Source of the DNA: Peptacetobacter hiranonis | Lineage (GTDB): Bacteria > Bacillota > Clostridia > Peptostreptococcales > Peptostreptococcaceae | DNA: 64,000 bases | Assembly: GCF_008151785.1 (NCBI RefSeq) | Contig: NZ_CP036523.1 | Coordinates: forward strand, 930,001 to 994,000 | Direction: 5' to 3' | Shown: one piece after another, positions 62,239-64,000 of the stretch | Numbering within the stretch: the stretch's first letter is position 1 | Layout of the letters: every line of letters begins with the position of its first letter | The notes under the pieces: generated by a model | The model's database searches: none | What the model was told of the DNA's origin: nothing | Seen by the model: only the letters and a program-made list of their open reading frames with translations | Translations under genes and position numbers: made by a program

Positions 62239-62896
62239 GAAGCGCTTTAAGATAAATAAATTTAAAAGAAGATTTGGAAGTGCTTCTATTATGGCGATAA
62301 TGGTTCTTACACTTTTAACACTTTCTTGTATGTCGCTTCAAAAGAGATTGATAGATTATGGCAAAAGTGAGTGGATAGATGTACAATCTGAAAATCTTTT
62401 AAGAAAATCGGAAGGAGCTATGATAATCACGCAGGAAAAAATTGTTGAGGCAACTCAAAGACTGTACGATATAAGCCCATATAGAGATGATTTTAAAAAT
62501 AGGATAGAAAGTTTTGAGTATAGAAAGCAGTATGTATCTGAGATAGAAAGCTTGTCAGATGTAAATATGGAAAATGTAAAAATAGATGTTAAAAAAGATG
62601 ATATTTCTGAGGATGGCTCATCACTGTATAAATTCTGGGTTAATGTAACTGCATATGAAAATGAGTATAATATGAAAAGAAACCTAGAACTATGTGTTAC
62701 TATGAAAAATTTGAGGAAAGATAGACCTATCAAAGAAGATAATGAAAATAATATAGAGCAAGGAAACGGCTCTGCTCCTAATGAAAGTCCTGATGGAAAT
62801 GTAGAAGAGCAGCTACCTGAAATTGAGCCAGAAGAGGATATTGTAGAAAATATAAACGCAAGAGATGCATTGATATTTAGAGTAGTTAGAGAATAA
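62222..62896 (+). CDS. Type IV pilin-like gene 2 (PilX-like)
   Basis: A protein of about 225 residues with a basic N-terminus (KINKFKRRFG) then a hydrophobic segment (SASIMAIMVLTLLTLSCMSL), as in minor pilins of the PilX type that lack Glu at position 5. The rest is charged, with a proline- and glutamate-rich end. It overlaps the previous gene. The start is uncertain among ATGs at 62213, 62222 and 62228; 62222 has the best spacing to AAGGA. It is probably part of a pilus-assembly operon; no ATPase is in the window. Confidence 0.65.
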   Translation: MHMLNKKRFKINKFKRRFGSASIMAIMVLTLLTLSCMSLQKRLIDYGKSEWIDVQSENLLRKSEGAMIITQEKIVEATQRLYDISPYRDDFKNRIESFEYRKQYVSEIESLSDVNMENVKIDVKKDDISEDGSSLYKFWVNVTAYENEYNMKRNLELCVTMKNLRKDRPIKEDNENNIEQGNGSAPNESPDGNVEEQLPEIEPEEDIVENINARDALIFRVVRE

Positions 62897-62920
62897 TAAT
62901 TTCAAAATAGGAGTTTTATT

Positions 62921-63363
62921 ATGAAAAGAGAAGGAATGTGAGTTTAGCAGAACTTATTATCGGAATGAGTCTTGTTATATTGCTTATAGGAATTGTAGTT
63001 CCAAAGTCAGATTCCGGATATATGAAGGCTGAATGGGAACGGAGAAAACTTTGTTCTGAACTAAGGCTATTGAAAAGGAAAAACCTATCTGGAATAGGTG
63101 AGTATATGCGTATAGCTAAGGTAAATAATAGGAGTTGTTATAGGACATTTTTTGATTTAAAACTTATAAAAGAAAAGTATGTAGATAAGGATATCAAAGT
63201 TGCAAGTAATATAAAAAGAATAATGTTTAAATCAGATGGTATACCTATGGATTCTGGTACTATTGAAGTAAGATATAAGGAAAATACATATACAATAACT
63301 ATAACACCTATATCTGGAAGGATTTTATTTAAGGAGGGAATATACTCCAATGATAAAGAATAA
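62921..63363 (+). pseudogene. Type IV pilin-like gene 3, start codon out of frame
   Basis: AATAGGAGTTTTATT and the ATG at 62921 are well placed, but the ATG frame reads ATG AAA AGA GAA GGA ATG TGA. The prepilin frame begins a few bases later (VSLAELIIGMSLVILLIGIV) with only a GTG at 62938. Removing one TG of the TGTG at 62937-62940 gives KREGMSLAELIIG, a textbook class III processing site with Glu at position 5. As in gene 1, this could be phase variation, mutation or sequence error. Confidence 0.65.
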
Positions 63364-63868
63364 AAAGCGAAAAGAAGGATATTTAATGGTTGAGGTATTT
63401 GTAGCTATATGTATATCGTTAATTGTTATGAGTACTGTAAATTTAATGCTAAATGAATCTGTATCGCTTATAAGTAAAACAGATAATAGGATTGAGCTAA
63501 TGGAGCAATTTAATGAGATGAAGTCGAGTTTAAAAAGAGAGATAAGAAATTCAAGTGATATAAGATTTTACAAGGATAATAAAAATATAATACCTGAAGA
63601 TGGATTTGTAGAGGTTGATAAAATCAAAGTTTCTCGGGTTGATGATGTTAAGCTAGGCGTTACAAAAGTAAAAGATAAATCTATACACGTAAACAAATAT
63701 AATAAAAAGCTGTTTATATCATATAATGGTGGTAATTATGAGATAGGAAATTATGCTGAAGGAATTGAAGCAAAAAAAGATTCTGAGAATTCTTTTTCAA
63801 TTAAACTTAAACTTAACAAAAATAATAATCAATTTAATGATATAATTAATATAAGGTTGAGAAATTGA
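63350..63868 (+). CDS. Type IV pilin-like gene 4
   Basis: A 172-residue prepilin-like protein with intact start: KKRKEGYLMVEVFVAICISL, in which cleavage after Gly leaves Tyr at position 1 and Glu at position 5. The rest is a charged, beta-rich pilin body. It overlaps gene 3 by 14 bases and follows GGAGGG. It and its neighbours resemble minor pilins of the ComG or type IV pilus systems. No pilus ATPase or platform protein is within the window. Confidence 0.75.
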   Translation: MIKNKKRKEGYLMVEVFVAICISLIVMSTVNLMLNESVSLISKTDNRIELMEQFNEMKSSLKREIRNSSDIRFYKDNKNIIPEDGFVEVDKIKVSRVDDVKLGVTKVKDKSIHVNKYNKKLFISYNGGNYEIGNYAEGIEAKKDSENSFSIKLKLNKNNNQFNDIINIRLRN

Positions 63869-64000
63869 TATTGTCAAATGTAAAAATACTTGTTTAAATC
63901 ATATGATTTATGATATTATGTTATCAGTAGGATTATGAATTATTATAAGAATACACAAAATAGCCTTTAGAGGTTAAGTAATATTTATTGGAGGTTATAT
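63869..64000 (+). other. Intergenic end of the window
   Basis: After the pilin genes comes AT-rich sequence with a promoter-like pair TTGTTT and TATTAT spaced 18 bases, and a palindromic AAATCATATGATTT between them. It ends with TTGGAGGTTATAT, a ribosome site, so another plus-strand gene must begin just beyond the window. Confidence 0.55.

Overview
This is a low-GC, AT-biased Firmicutes (Clostridia) chromosome segment, most likely from a non-spore-forming member of the Peptostreptococcaceae such as Peptostreptococcus. That placement is inferred from codon use (AGA, ATA and GAA rich), Clostridium-like gene order, T-box and FMN riboswitches, and a truncated Spo0A at the ancestral spo0A position. 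Almost every gene has a recognisable family. No tRNA, rRNA, CRISPR array or prophage was seen.

Region 1 (1-22 kb) is a mosaic of short transcription units on both strands: the end of a proline iminopeptidase, a membrane acyltransferase, rsgA-rpe-thiN, an HTH/membrane-protein pair, a HAD phosphatase, two tandem PHP-family phosphatases, a two-component system, a cyclase, a copZ-like chaperone with a CsoR-type operator, an FMN riboswitch with ribU, ybjQ, a T-box with mtnN-trpS, lspA-rluD-pyrR, a small zinc-ribbon gene, an IS91-type transposase and rpmB. Four of the convergent intergenic spaces here hold six copies of a long palindromic element. Its internal-loop strands are conserved (CTCCAGGCTTC and TGCAGATTGTCG) while its outer arms differ in every copy yet stay complementary. 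Each copy points the same way as the gene upstream of it. This is the most novel structure in the window. A second RNA candidate is a roughly 120-nt minus-strand sRNA between trpS and lspA, with a near-consensus promoter, C-rich loops and an intrinsic terminator.

Region 2 (22-34 kb) is mostly rightward housekeeping: asp23-fakA, recG-rsmD-coaD with a coiled-coil protein, a CofE-like ligase, a lipoprotein, mscL, tmcAL (minus strand), ackA and yceD-rpmF. Region 3 (34-41.5 kb) is a complete fatty-acid elongation operon, fapR-plsX-fabH-fabK-fabD-fabG-acpP-fabF, with a promoter and an overlapping FapR operator upstream.

Region 4 (41.6-52 kb) is asp23-nusB-(TsaD paralogue)-xseAB-ispA-DUF212-dxs-tlyA-recN, followed by a gene that keeps only the DNA-binding domain of Spo0A. 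Region 5 (52-60.8 kb) is a cell-envelope and division cluster: steA, a SteB/MctB-like protein, two glycosyltransferase-type genes, DUF3866, a XerD-like protein missing three catalytic residues, mltG, an O-methyltransferase and a U32 peptidase. Region 6 (61-64 kb) is aroE followed by four type IV pilin-like genes. Two of the four have a ribosome site and ATG out of frame with their prepilin sequence.
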